NCBI GenBank assembly: GCA_024404025.1
Contig: JAKSQP010000008.1
Location: 1 to 64,000 of the forward strand
DNA length: 64,000 bases
Reading direction: 5' to 3'
Source: Clostridia bacterium
GTDB lineage: Bacteria; Bacillota; Clostridia; Oscillospirales; Acutalibacteraceae
Below are positions 51,431-60,318 of this stretch, piece by piece. The translations under genes and the position numbers were made by a program. Every line of letters starts with the position of its first letter. Position 1 is the first letter of the stretch. The notes under the pieces were generated by a model that saw only the letters and a list, made by a program, of their open reading frames with translations, ran no database searches and was not told where the DNA came from.

Positions 51431-52828
51431 TCATCTGAAATCAAATGAAGCTTTATGCGATGACCAATTAATTTTGCCGCCATCGGTCACAACGGATGAA
51501 ACAATAACAATATCGGGTTTTTCGATGTCGATATAGGTTTCAAGGCTGCCCGTGAAATGTCTTAAATCAAGCGCATGAACATTTTTTGTTCCGAGCGAAA
51601 TGAACGGAATAACGCAGTTGCAGAATGAATCGTGGAGCAGGAGTATTTTTGTGTCGTCGTCCGTTATAAGCTCGTTTGAAATCTGCATTATCGGCTGATC
51701 ACCGTAGCTGTAAGCCGCATAGGGATTTCTGCCGTAGTAATCGCAGACTGCAACATGATACATATTGCATAAAAGAGTAAAATCCCCGATTCGGTCAATG
51801 CCCATATTCGGGATGTATACTTTTAATTTCGTTTCAAATTTCGGATAATAAAGGCAGAAATCATCGGGCTCGGTTTTTTCAAGAGTGACCTTTTTTCCCT
51901 GCGAGCCGAGGAAAAAATCCTCATAAATCTTTTTTTCAAAACCGGATTCGTTTATTATTTCGGTGTCAACATTAAATTTATAATTTTCTTTCAGATATTT
52001 CAAAATATAAGCCGATGCCCGGAAGCCCGTTTCCGCAAGCCAGTGATGATCCGTGCGGTAAAATGTCTGCTGCCTTGTGAGCCCTGCATTATGAAGCACC
52101 TCTCTGAAATCCAGAACGGAAACGCCGTTTGCTTTCAGCAGCTCAATAAGCGAATCCTGATTCTGATTTGAAAAATCAAGCACTCCGCTGATATCGGTAT
52201 CGTTATATTTATCAATCTTATACGGCTCCTGGATATACAGAAATCCGCATCCCGTTTTTTTGCAATATTCCGACAGAGCGGTAACAGCCAGCGCCTTTTC
52301 GGTCATATCGCTTTGCGGATTATATTCGGTAAGATAGCCGTCACTTAACGGAACAACAACATTATATCCCGAAGTTGGTTTTTCAGCTTTTTTTTCGTTG
52401 GTTTCGGGAGCTTCGGGATGACCGTATTTCCCCGAAAGCCAATCAAATCCGGAAAAATATTTTCCGGCGAAATCAAATATTTGCTCGGTTACGGTTTTTA
52501 TCTCTTCCTCAACGGGAAGCTTAAGCGATTCGGTTTCGCAGTAATCGGCGATAAACGATGTTTCTTTGAAAGGATACATCTGCTGCCATCTGTCAGGCTC
52601 CTGCACGGAATCGGCAATGACTATCTGCGGCTTTACCGAATCTTCTTTAACTTCGTCTTCCGGAACGGTGCGCAGGATGAAATCCGTAACGAAATTCCGG
52701 ATTCCGCAGGATTTTGTCAGAACCTCGCCCACATAGATTTTGATGAAAGAGTTCACAAAATACAGCGAAATGAGAGCAGTCAATAAAGTGAATATTAAAA
52801 TTTTCAAATATCCGGAAATTCGCTTCAT
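51431..52828 (-). CDS. AlgJ/AlgX-like SGNH protein (DHHW family), second copy
   Basis: A 465-residue protein with one N-terminal membrane helix (about 10-30). The start at 52828 has AAAGGCGG upstream; the open frame extends further but into the terminator of cysK. The family signature D260-H-H-W263 and the Ser401 in L-H-D-S-F are present, and the C-terminal A-L-D-L-R-H-F matches the other copy (V-D-L-R-Y). It lacks a neighbouring MBOAT gene, so it may borrow the one at 17117 or act on an unlinked polymer. A proline/glutamate-rich low-complexity stretch lies near residues 60-130. Confidence 0.82.
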   Translation of the reverse strand: MKRISGYLKILIFTLLTALISLYFVNSFIKIYVGEVLTKSCGIRNFVTDFILRTVPEDEVKEDSVKPQIVIADSVQEPDRWQQMYPFKETSFIADYCETESLKLPVEEEIKTVTEQIFDFAGKYFSGFDWLSGKYGHPEAPETNEKKAEKPTSGYNVVVPLSDGYLTEYNPQSDMTEKALAVTALSEYCKKTGCGFLYIQEPYKIDKYNDTDISGVLDFSNQNQDSLIELLKANGVSVLDFREVLHNAGLTRQQTFYRTDHHWLAETGFRASAYILKYLKENYKFNVDTEIINESGFEKKIYEDFFLGSQGKKVTLEKTEPDDFCLYYPKFETKLKVYIPNMGIDRIGDFTLLCNMYHVAVCDYYGRNPYAAYSYGDQPIMQISNELITDDDTKILLLHDSFCNCVIPFISLGTKNVHALDLRHFTGSLETYIDIEKPDIVIVSSVVTDGGKINWSSHKASFDFR

Positions 52829-52851
52829 AAAAACCGCCTTTATCGAAATTT

Positions 52852-52887
52852 TTACACACCCCGAAAGATTGCTTCCGAGGTGTGTAA
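52852..52887 (-). terminator. Terminator of the cysteine synthase operon
   Basis: Nine-base outer stem TTACACACC/GGTGTGTAA with partial inner pairing; on the minus strand T residues follow. It lies just before the second DHHW gene. Confidence 0.7.
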
Positions 52888-52889
52888 TT

Positions 52890-53804
52890 TTAATCAAACA
52901 TACCTGTTGAGAGATATTTGCTTCCTCCGTCCGGAAGAAGAACAACTATTTTTTTGCCTTGATTTTCGGGCCTTGATGCAATCACCTCTGCGGCGTGAAG
53001 AGCCGCTCCGGCGGTTATGCCGACGATGATTCCCTCGGCTTTAACGGCCTTTTTTGCGGCTGCATAAGCCTCTTCGGTTGTGACCGTTATGATTTCGTCA
53101 TAAACTTTTGTGTCGAGAATTGACGGAACAAAATTTGCCCCGATTCCCTGAAGCCCGTGAGCGCCTGCCTTGCCTCCCGAAAGGAGCGGAGAATCCGCAG
53201 GCTCAACGGCGATAACTTTTATATCGGGATTCTTTTCTTTGAGGAATCTGCCCGTGCCGGTAATCGTGCCGCCGGTGCCGACACCTGCAACGAAGAAATC
53301 AACCTTTCCGTCGGTATCTCTCCATATTTCGGGGCCGGTTGTTTTATAGTGAGCGGCGCAGTTATCGGGATTGTCAAATTGAGCGGGAATGAAGCTGCCG
53401 GGCATTGATTTGCAGAGCTCTTCCGCCTTTTCGATTGCGCCTGCCATGCCCTTTGCGCCCTCGGTCAGCACAAGCTCTGCGCCGAAGGCGGCAAGAAGCT
53501 GCCTGCGCTCAACGCTCATTGTGTCCGGCATAACGATTATTGTTCGCATTCCGAGCTGGTTCGCATAGGAAGCAAGACCTATGCCGGTGTTTCCGCTTGT
53601 CGGCTCAATGATAACCGATTCTTTTGTGATTTTTCCGCTTTTCAGAGCGGCATCAAGCATTTCTTTGCCCACTCTGTCTTTTGCGCTTCCTGCGGGGTTG
53701 AGATATTCAAGCTTCGCAAGAATTTCCGCATCATTGCAAAAGCGTGAAAACCTGACGAGCGGCGTGTTGCCGACAAGCTCAGCTATGTTATTATAAATTT
53801 TCAA
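52890..53804 (-). CDS. cysK: Cysteine synthase A (O-acetylserine sulfhydrylase)
   Basis: A 304-residue PLP enzyme converting O-acetylserine and sulfide to cysteine. The family start K-I-Y-N-N-I-A-E-L-V-G-N-T-P-L-V, the PLP-Lys in N-P-A-G-S-A-K-D-R, P-T-S-G-N-T-G and the G-T-G-G-T phosphate loop are intact. The TTG at 53804 is preferred because AAGGTGA lies five bases upstream and homologues begin here; a GTG three codons earlier is the alternative. It follows the FAD-linked oxidase by about ten bases and is the last gene of that operon, an unexpected partner. Confidence 0.93.
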   Translation of the reverse strand: MKIYNNIAELVGNTPLVRFSRFCNDAEILAKLEYLNPAGSAKDRVGKEMLDAALKSGKITKESVIIEPTSGNTGIGLASYANQLGMRTIIVMPDTMSVERRQLLAAFGAELVLTEGAKGMAGAIEKAEELCKSMPGSFIPAQFDNPDNCAAHYKTTGPEIWRDTDGKVDFFVAGVGTGGTITGTGRFLKEKNPDIKVIAVEPADSPLLSGGKAGAHGLQGIGANFVPSILDTKVYDEIITVTTEEAYAAAKKAVKAEGIIVGITAGAALHAAEVIASRPENQGKKIVVLLPDGGSKYLSTGMFD

Positions 53805-53814
53805 ACGAATCACC

Positions 53815-55554
53815 TTAATTGTTTTCTTTGAGAAATTTCTTATCTTCTTCGGGAAGATCGAGGCCGATCGTTCCGCCCGGATTCATAAGATAATCCGGGT
53901 CGAAATAATTCTTGAGGGCACGGACCATGCCGTATTCCGTTTTGCCTATATAGCCTTCAAGCCACGGAGCGAACATCTTGCCGATGCCGTGATGATGGCT
54001 GATTGCGGCTCCGGATTTCTGGATCGCATCAAGAATCGTTGTGTGATATGCCTTGAATTCTTCTGCATCGCTGATTTTTGTGATGAAGATGAAATAGAGG
54101 TTTGCGCCCTGCGGATAGCAATGAGACATGTGAGTTGTTACGATGGTGTTGGGCAAGGCGTGGCAGACCTTGCGGACATCTCTGTGGACCTGCGCCATAT
54201 TTGACCAATTGACCGTGCATTCGAGCGTGTCGGTGCAGATACCGAAATCCATCATGGAATCTCTCATATAAGGATCGTTGAAGCGGCCGTGTTCCCAGCT
54301 TTTGCAGACGAATCCGGTGAGGCTCATTGCGCCGTGCTTCTTTGCGATTTTTGCAATATTCTTTCTTACATTCTTTGAATAGCCTTCTTCGCCTTCGGTG
54401 AAGCCGAGGAAGAGGCAGCGCTCCATATCTTTATATCCGAGCTTGTCAAGAAGCGGATGAAGCGGAGTTTCGTCAACATTATAAAGACGGAGCATAAGGT
54501 TTGTTTCTTCGGGATCTGAAAGACGGAATACCGATGAAAAACCGCATTCGCTCTGCATCATTTCTCTTGCGGCATCCATTGCCGTTTCCCAATCTTTAAA
54601 GATATATGAATATCTCTTTCTGTTTTCGGGCATATAGCGGAAAATCTTGAGCGTAACTTCCGTAAGAACGCCGAATGTGCCCTCGGAGCCCATCATGATC
54701 TGGTTGAGATTCGGGCCTGTTGCTTCTCTTGGGTAGTGGCTCGTTTCAACTCTGCCGATCGGAGTTGCATATTTCTGCGAAAGAACTATATCGGTTATGC
54801 AGCCGTAATAGGTCGAATTTTGACCCGAGCCTCTTGTTACTACCCAGCCGCCAACGGAGCTGTATTCAAATGACTGCGGGAAATGGCCGCAGGTGTAGGC
54901 TCTTTTTGCGCCGAAATTCTTAACGGCTTCGTTGAGAGTTTTTTCAAGGCACGGTCCGCTCATACCTGCCTGAACGGTGATGGTCTGGTCGGTTTCGTTG
55001 AAATTGATAACCTTGTTGAAGCGTTTGCGCATATCCATTGAAACGCCGCCCTTAATGGGTTCAACACCTCTTGTTACGGAGCTTCCGCCGCCGTAAACAT
55101 AAAGGGGAATCTTATTGGCAACGCAGTAAGCAACGCATTTTTCAACCTGCTCTGCGGTGTCGGGATAAACAACAACATCCGGCAGAGAATCTATTCTTTT
55201 TTCACGCATTCTCATAAGGTCGTATGCGGTCTGACCGTAGGCAACCGAAAGGCGGTCATAATCTTCAACGGAAACGAATTCATCGCCGAAAATTTCTTTG
55301 AGAGCATTGATGTGCTTCTCGTCAAGCTTTGACGGCATATCAAGCTTTACTTCGTCAAGGCCGACATCGCCGCAGTAGCCTTTGAAATCATCGTCGGTCA
55401 TTTTGAAAGTCTCTTTCATCATTTTATAGAGAGCTTCTTTGGGATACTTAACGAATTCGGGGTCGCCCCATCTGAAAATAGAACGGTATGATTTTGCGGG
55501 CGCAGCTTCCTTTATCCATGCAGGCTCAAAGCCCTTATAAGGTTTTGTGCTCAT
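53815..55554 (-). CDS. FAD-linked oxidase, alkyldihydroxyacetonephosphate-synthase-like
   Basis: A 579-residue VAO-type flavoprotein. An N-terminal helical region is followed by the FAD domain (V-V-V-Y-P-D-T-A-E-Q-V, then Y-G-G-G-S-S-V-T, M-G-S-E-G-T-F-G) and a substrate domain with the I-S-H-H-H-G-I-G-K motif, the triple histidine seen in alkyl-DHAP synthases. Those enzymes exchange an acyl for an alkyl ether on DHAP; related bacterial enzymes oxidise 2-hydroxy acids or glycerol derivatives. It overlaps the DUF1667 gene by four bases. The exact reaction is uncertain; it is probably tied to glycerol-3-phosphate or DHAP metabolism by the operon. Confidence 0.8.
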   Translation of the reverse strand: MSTKPYKGFEPAWIKEAAPAKSYRSIFRWGDPEFVKYPKEALYKMMKETFKMTDDDFKGYCGDVGLDEVKLDMPSKLDEKHINALKEIFGDEFVSVEDYDRLSVAYGQTAYDLMRMREKRIDSLPDVVVYPDTAEQVEKCVAYCVANKIPLYVYGGGSSVTRGVEPIKGGVSMDMRKRFNKVINFNETDQTITVQAGMSGPCLEKTLNEAVKNFGAKRAYTCGHFPQSFEYSSVGGWVVTRGSGQNSTYYGCITDIVLSQKYATPIGRVETSHYPREATGPNLNQIMMGSEGTFGVLTEVTLKIFRYMPENRKRYSYIFKDWETAMDAAREMMQSECGFSSVFRLSDPEETNLMLRLYNVDETPLHPLLDKLGYKDMERCLFLGFTEGEEGYSKNVRKNIAKIAKKHGAMSLTGFVCKSWEHGRFNDPYMRDSMMDFGICTDTLECTVNWSNMAQVHRDVRKVCHALPNTIVTTHMSHCYPQGANLYFIFITKISDAEEFKAYHTTILDAIQKSGAAISHHHGIGKMFAPWLEGYIGKTEYGMVRALKNYFDPDYLMNPGGTIGLDLPEEDKKFLKENN

Positions 55555-55919
55555 TTTATTTCCTCCTTTAATACATCGCTTGTTGCGATAACATCAACAC
55601 CGAGGCCGAGAACATTTTCTATGACCGTGTCGCCTCTGCCGAGTCTTTCGCTGACAACTGTGTTATTTATCTCTTTCATAACATCGAATATTTTTTCTTT
55701 CGGAATATCCGATGAAACCCTGACGGGGATAACGGGCGTTTCGGGGAATGCGGTCGCAGCGGTTGAGCATATTGTTCTCATCGGCATTGTTTGCTCGGTG
55801 ATCGCAAAATCTCTGCCTCTTTTGCAGGTGTTGCCCGTGACCTCAAATGAGCCGTCGGGATTTTTTGTGACTTCCATTGTGCATCCTCTCGGACATACTA
55901 TACAAACAAGCCTGCTCAT
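55551..55919 (-). CDS. DUF1667 family protein
   Basis: A 122-residue cysteine-containing protein: C-I-V-C-P-R-G-C near the N-terminus and a further Cys in N-T-C-K-R-G, arranged as for a metal or Fe-S site. DUF1667 proteins accompany GlpA/GlpB-type flavoproteins in Firmicutes, where they are thought to pass electrons or assist the complex. Both ends overlap neighbouring genes by four bases, indicating tight coupling with the GlpB-like and FAD oxidase proteins. Confidence 0.87.
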   Translation of the reverse strand: MSRLVCIVCPRGCTMEVTKNPDGSFEVTGNTCKRGRDFAITEQTMPMRTICSTAATAFPETPVIPVRVSSDIPKEKIFDVMKEINNTVVSERLGRGDTVIENVLGLGVDVIATSDVLKEEIK

Positions 55920-57157
55920 TTTTCAGCCACCTCTATTTCTGCGGTAATATCCGAATCAACGCCCGAAAAATCAACCGTTATTCTTTCCATTTCGGGCGGC
56001 CTAAGGAATTGATATTTTTTCTCAAACACCGTTTTTTCTCCGCATTTTATTATGAGCCTGCAATTGCCGAGTTCTTCACGGCTTCTGAAATAAACGGTTG
56101 AGGCGGCGTTGTCCGCTTCCGTGTCTATGCTCTGCGGAACGATATACAGCATATTTTTACCGGCATTGAGAGCGACCCGGTTTCTCTTTGCTCTGCTGAA
56201 TTTTGCCGCCGCTCTGCCTGCCTGCTCTCCGCTTTCGGAAACATAGTCAACAAGGTCGTTGACATGAAGTGCATTTCCGCAGGAGAAAACGCCGTCAACG
56301 GAAGTCATAAGGCTTCCGTCACAGGAGGGTCCTTTTGTTTTAGGGTCAAGCTTAACGCCCAGACTTTCGGCAAGCTCGTTTTCGGGAATAAGTCCGACGG
56401 AAAGGATAAGTCCGTCGCATTCAACGATTTTTTCTGTTCCGGCAACGGGATTCATTTTTTCGTCAACGGCTGAAATTTCAACCGCTTCAAGTCTTTCGTC
56501 ACCGAATACTTTTGTAACGGTATGTGACAGATAAAGAGGAATGTCATAATCGTGAAGGCATTGATGTATGTTTCTCGTAAGGCCGGACGGAGTCGGTTTT
56601 GCCTCATAAACGCCGATCACCTGCGCTCCTTCAAGAGTAAGACGGCGTGCCATAATAAGACCTATATCGCCGGAGCCGAGAATAACGCATTTTTTGACCG
56701 GAAGCTCGCCTAAAAGATTGGTGAAATTCTGCGCCGTGCCTGCGGTGAAAACGCCCGAAGGTCTTGTGCCGTGAATGGAAACCTGCTTTGCGGTTCTCTC
56801 ACGGCAGCCCGTTGCAAGAATGAGAGTTTTTGATTCAAGCTTACGAACGCCGTTTCTGTTTACAACGGAAATTTCAAAGCCTTCATCGAGCTTTTTTATA
56901 TTCGTAACAAAAGTAAGAAGCAGAGCTTCAATGTTTTCTTTGCGGAATTCATCAATGAAAATCTCCGCATATTCGGGGCCTGAAAGCTTTTTGCCGAAGC
57001 GGACAAGACCGAAGCCGTCGTGAATGCACTGCTTGAGGATGCCTCCGAGCCTTGCTTCACGCTCAATGAGAATTACTTTTGCTCCGTTTTTGTGAGCTTC
57101 AATTGCGGCGGCGAGGCCGGCGGGGCCTCCGCCGATAACGGCAACATCATATTTCAT
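55916..57157 (-). CDS. NAD(P)/FAD-dependent oxidoreductase (GlpB/HcnB-like)
   Basis: A 413-residue flavoprotein. Two dinucleotide-binding motifs are present: V-I-G-G-G-P-A-G-L near residue 8, and I-L-G-S-G-D-I-G around the middle; A-T-G-C-R-E-R follows the first FAD lobe. It resembles the small NADH-dependent partners of the anaerobic glycerol-3-phosphate dehydrogenase or opine-oxidase type. It overlaps genes on both sides by four bases. It probably shuttles electrons from the GlpA-like subunit to NAD or another acceptor. Confidence 0.85.
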   Translation of the reverse strand: MKYDVAVIGGGPAGLAAAIEAHKNGAKVILIEREARLGGILKQCIHDGFGLVRFGKKLSGPEYAEIFIDEFRKENIEALLLTFVTNIKKLDEGFEISVVNRNGVRKLESKTLILATGCRERTAKQVSIHGTRPSGVFTAGTAQNFTNLLGELPVKKCVILGSGDIGLIMARRLTLEGAQVIGVYEAKPTPSGLTRNIHQCLHDYDIPLYLSHTVTKVFGDERLEAVEISAVDEKMNPVAGTEKIVECDGLILSVGLIPENELAESLGVKLDPKTKGPSCDGSLMTSVDGVFSCGNALHVNDLVDYVSESGEQAGRAAAKFSRAKRNRVALNAGKNMLYIVPQSIDTEADNAASTVYFRSREELGNCRLIIKCGEKTVFEKKYQFLRPPEMERITVDFSGVDSDITAEIEVAEK

Positions 57158-58863
57158 CGTGATTCACCGCCTTTCGTTTTTCCGAAGCTGATAACCGCAT
57201 CCGCTCCGCTTTTGCGTACCTGCGAAACGGGGATTCCCTGATGCTCCGCAATGATTTTCGTAACAAGAGGCGAGCAGAAGCCGCCCTGGCATCTGCCCAT
57301 TCCGGGGCGAAGGCGTTTTTTGATTCCGTCAACCGTCGGAACACAGATGGGGGAGTTGAGGGCATCAATTATTTCACCTTTGCTGATTTCTTCGCAGCGG
57401 CAGACTATTTCGCCGTAATCGGGATTCTTTTTGATTAGAGTGTCACGTTCTTCGGCGCTCATTTCTCTTAAAACGGGAATACCCTTGCGGATGGGATCAT
57501 AGTTTTCGTTTTTCTTAACATTGCCGAGCATTTCAACTGCCATTTTTTCAATGTCGAGAGCAACTGCGGGAGCAGTTGTAAGACCGGGTGACTGAATGCA
57601 GGCGCAATGGATGAGGTTTGAGGTCTTTCTGCCTTTTTCTATAACGAAATCCTCTTCAAAATTCGGGGCACGAACGCCCGTGAAATATGTGATTATATCT
57701 CTTTCGGTAAGGGACGGAACGGTTCCTCTCTGCTTGTCAAAAACGGTCTGAATGCTTTCACGGCGGGTGGCGTAATTCTCTTTTTCCCATGTTTCAACGG
57801 CATCCGGGCCTGCAAGTATATTGCCGTGAACCGTGTTGAGCAGTCCGCCGCCCTTTGTGTGTCCGCTGTTGACTTCGAGTTTTTTGATTGAGGCTATCGA
57901 ACTGATAAGCTTTCCGGATTTCTTGTCGAGAATCGAATTTGTTCCTCTTCTCGGATGAATCGAATAGAAGCGGTCTTCCGCCATTTTTGCAATATCCTCT
58001 GCAAAAACGCCTGCCGCATTGATAACGATTTTCGGCTTGACGGTGCCTCTGTTTGTTGAAACGGAAACGATTTTTCCGTTTTCGACCTTCATTCCCGTAA
58101 CTGCGGTGTTCAGCGAAACCTTTGCGCCGTTCATAACCGCATTTTCGGCATAGGCAATGGTAAGACCGTAGGGGCAGACGCATCCCGCCATCGGATTATA
58201 GATAGCGTATTTGAAACTGCCGTTGAATTCGGGCTCTCTCTTTTTCAATTCTTCCCCGGAGATAACAACGGTATCGTCAATTCCGTCAACGAATTTTCTT
58301 TTGAGGGCATAAAGTCTGATTATCGGCTTGATCGCAGCCTGGTCGAAGCAGACATACTGTCCGCAGCGCTTGAACGGCACATCAAGCTCTTTGCAGACAT
58401 CGGCGTACATCCTGTTGCCTTTGATAATATATTTGTGTTTAAGTGAGCCTTTTGAAAGGTCGATTCCGGGATGCACTTCGCCGTCGTTTCTTCCGCTCGC
58501 CTGCATTGCAAGGTCGCTTTCTTTGTCAACGAGCAGAATGTTTATGTCCCATTTGCTCAGCTCTCTTGCGATGCTTGCGCCTGAAATTCCGCCGCCGATG
58601 ATAAGCACATCGGGAGCGGCTCCCTCAAGAGCGTTATCGCTTATTGCCGGAAGGCGCATCGGTTTTATTTCGGCGCCCGTGAATTTAACATCGTTAACAA
58701 CATGGATCCCGTGCTTTTTATCAACGCACATTGAGCAGACGGAAATAATTTCGTTCCAGTCTGCGCTTTCGCCCGTAACCGTGCGGACGCCTGCGGATGC
58801 GGTGACCTGATATTTGTTGCCGAAATCCTTTCTGATTTTCTTTTTCAAAGTTTTGAGATTCAA
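57154..58863 (-). CDS. GlpA-like FAD-dependent glycerol-3-phosphate dehydrogenase with BFD-type Fe-S domain
   Basis: A 569-residue FAD enzyme of the DAO family. The FAD motif is I-I-G-G-G-I-S-G-A-S-I, followed by S-G-R-N-D-G-E-V-H-P and an A-A-G-V motif. The C-terminal 100 residues contain C-R-C-E-E and later G-R-C-Q-G-G-F-C, the cysteines of a BFD-like [2Fe-2S] domain as in GlpA. The TTG at 58863 is favoured by GGGAG ten bases upstream; the ATG six codons earlier has no ribosome site. It is first in a five-gene operon with its own promoter and likely oxidises glycerol-3-phosphate or a similar polyol phosphate. Confidence 0.85.
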   Translation of the reverse strand: MNLKTLKKKIRKDFGNKYQVTASAGVRTVTGESADWNEIISVCSMCVDKKHGIHVVNDVKFTGAEIKPMRLPAISDNALEGAAPDVLIIGGGISGASIARELSKWDINILLVDKESDLAMQASGRNDGEVHPGIDLSKGSLKHKYIIKGNRMYADVCKELDVPFKRCGQYVCFDQAAIKPIIRLYALKRKFVDGIDDTVVISGEELKKREPEFNGSFKYAIYNPMAGCVCPYGLTIAYAENAVMNGAKVSLNTAVTGMKVENGKIVSVSTNRGTVKPKIVINAAGVFAEDIAKMAEDRFYSIHPRRGTNSILDKKSGKLISSIASIKKLEVNSGHTKGGGLLNTVHGNILAGPDAVETWEKENYATRRESIQTVFDKQRGTVPSLTERDIITYFTGVRAPNFEEDFVIEKGRKTSNLIHCACIQSPGLTTAPAVALDIEKMAVEMLGNVKKNENYDPIRKGIPVLREMSAEERDTLIKKNPDYGEIVCRCEEISKGEIIDALNSPICVPTVDGIKKRLRPGMGRCQGGFCSPLVTKIIAEHQGIPVSQVRKSGADAVISFGKTKGGESR

Positions 58864-58896
58864 AAACGCCCATCTCCCCATTTTGAATATAATACA

Positions 58897-58924
58897 ATTA
58901 TACACTATACGATTATCAGGTCAA
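58897..58924 (-). promoter_or_regulatory. Promoter of the GlpA-like operon
   Basis: TTGACC (58919-58924) and TATAAT (58897-58902) on the minus strand with a 16-base spacer, about 35 bases before the TTG start. Confidence 0.75.
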
Positions 58925-59039
58925 TATATTTAAATGCCATTTAAGAAAAATAATCATACATTTTATATAATTTGTCTGAAAATCGGCAAATTCAACAAAA
59001 AAATCCTTTTAAAATTTACACCCAAAAAGAAATATATTC

Positions 59040-59067
59040 TTGAAATAGAAATGTAATGGTTTATAAT
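59040..59067 (+). promoter_or_regulatory. Promoter of the first Gfo/Idh/MocA gene
   Basis: TTGAAA (59040-59045) and TATAAT (59062-59067) with a 16-base spacer. The rest of the gap to the divergent operon is AT-rich with no recognisable riboswitch or palindrome. Confidence 0.72.
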
Positions 59068-59112
59068 GGAATTATCAACGGGTGCTGCCCGTCACCGAAA
59101 GGAGAAACAATT

Positions 59113-60195
59113 ATGGAAAAAATCAGAGTCGGCATCATCGGATGCGGCGGAATCGCAAACGGAAAGCACATGCCTTCGATCAAGACCGTTAAAGAGGTTG
59201 AAATGGTTGCATTCTGCGATATCATTGAAGAAAAGGCAATCAAAGCAGCCAAGGATTACGGTACACCCGACGCAAAGGTTTATACAGATTATAAAGAGCT
59301 TCTCAAGGACGAAAGCATAACGGCAGTTCATGTCTGCACGCCCAACCGTTCACACAGTTTCATCACGATTGATGCTCTTGAGGCCGGCAAGCATGTTATG
59401 TGCGAAAAGCCGATGGCAAAGACCTATGCCGAAGCAAAGGCAATGTATGAAGCATCCGTAAGAACGGGCAAAAAGCTCACCATCGGTTATCAGAGCCGCT
59501 GGAGAGGCGATTCAATGTATCTTAAGCAGTGCTGCGAAAACGGCGAGCTCGGCGATATTTATTATGCAAGAGCAATTGCGCTTCGCAGAAGAGCAGTTCC
59601 CACATGGGGCGTTTTCCTCAATGAATATGAGCAGGGCGGCGGTCCGCTTATCGACATCGGAACTCACGCTCTCGACCTTACCCTCTGGATGATGAACAAC
59701 TACAAGCCGAAGATGGTAGTAGGCACAAAATACAAAAAGCTCGGCGATCAGAAAAACGCCGCAAACGCATGGGGCGATTGGGATCCCGAAAAATATACGG
59801 TTGAGGATTCGGCATTCGGATTCGTTGTTATGGAAAACGGAGCAACGATCAGCGTTGAATCAAGCTGGGCTCTCAACATTGCAGACCCCAGAGAAGCAAT
59901 AACCCTCGTAGCGGGCGATAAGGGCGGAGCGGATATGATCGACGGCCTTCGTCTCAACTATGTAAAGAACGGCAGACAGGTTATCGAAAAGCCGAACTTC
60001 AATGCCGGCGGAGTTGCATTCTATGAGGGAGCAAGCGACAAGGCGGAAGTCCTTGAATGCCACGCTTTCTATGATGCAGTCATCAACGGCAAAGAAGTTG
60101 TAACAAAGCCCGAGCAGGCAATGGTTGTTACACAGATTCTCGAAGCCATTTACAAGTCAGCCGAAACAGGCAAGCCCGTTTATATTGACGACTGA
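59113..60195 (+). CDS. Gfo/Idh/MocA family oxidoreductase (canonical active site)
   Basis: A 360-residue NAD(P)-dependent oxidoreductase. The start at 59113 follows AAAGGAG; the longer frame starts upstream of a ribosome site. G-C-G-G-I-A is the cofactor loop, C-E-K-P-M-A holds the catalytic Lys, and L-I-D-I-G-T-H-A-L-D holds the conserved Asp and His of sugar dehydrogenases. It has its own promoter and terminator but directly precedes a three-gene operon of isomerase, second Gfo/Idh/MocA and kinase, suggesting a joint pathway. The substrate is unknown; oxidation at a sugar ring position is typical. Confidence 0.9.
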   Translation: MEKIRVGIIGCGGIANGKHMPSIKTVKEVEMVAFCDIIEEKAIKAAKDYGTPDAKVYTDYKELLKDESITAVHVCTPNRSHSFITIDALEAGKHVMCEKPMAKTYAEAKAMYEASVRTGKKLTIGYQSRWRGDSMYLKQCCENGELGDIYYARAIALRRRAVPTWGVFLNEYEQGGGPLIDIGTHALDLTLWMMNNYKPKMVVGTKYKKLGDQKNAANAWGDWDPEKYTVEDSAFGFVVMENGATISVESSWALNIADPREAITLVAGDKGGADMIDGLRLNYVKNGRQVIEKPNFNAGGVAFYEGASDKAEVLECHAFYDAVINGKEVVTKPEQAMVVTQILEAIYKSAETGKPVYIDD

Positions 60196-60203
60196 TAACA
60201 TTT

Positions 60204-60240
60204 TCTGCGGAAGGCTTGTTCTTCCGCAGATTTTTTATTT
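60204..60240 (+). terminator. Rho-independent terminator of the first Gfo/Idh/MocA gene
   Basis: Ten-base stem TCTGCGGAAG/CTTCCGCAGA followed by a T-run, eight bases after the stop codon. Confidence 0.9.
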
Positions 60241-60257
60241 GTTTTTTGAAAATTCTC

Positions 60258-60286
60258 TTGTATCTGCCTGAAAGGTATGATACTAT
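60258..60286 (+). promoter_or_regulatory. Promoter of the isomerase-Gfo/Idh/MocA-kinase operon
   Basis: TTGTAT (60258-60263) and TACTAT (60281-60286) with a 17-base spacer. An ATG at 60277 overlaps this -10 region and so cannot be the translation start. Confidence 0.6.
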
Positions 60287-60318
60287 ATATTGTAAAGAAT
60301 CAGCAAAGGGTGATTAAT

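Noticed and set aside
50764..51483. 239-codon minus-strand open frame opposite rubrerythrin and the small ORF
   Set aside because: It lies antisense to a well-supported gene and a terminator, with no ribosome site and a Phe/Cys-rich composition typical of reverse-frame shadows.
59079..59095. Short ACGGG/CCCGT hairpin in the leader of the first Gfo/Idh/MocA gene
   Set aside because: Five-base stem only, no T-run and no riboswitch-like surrounding structure; likely chance.
60277..60318. Upstream ATG start for the isomerase at 60319
   Set aside because: The ATG overlaps the -10 box of the promoter, so it would lie before the transcript begins.
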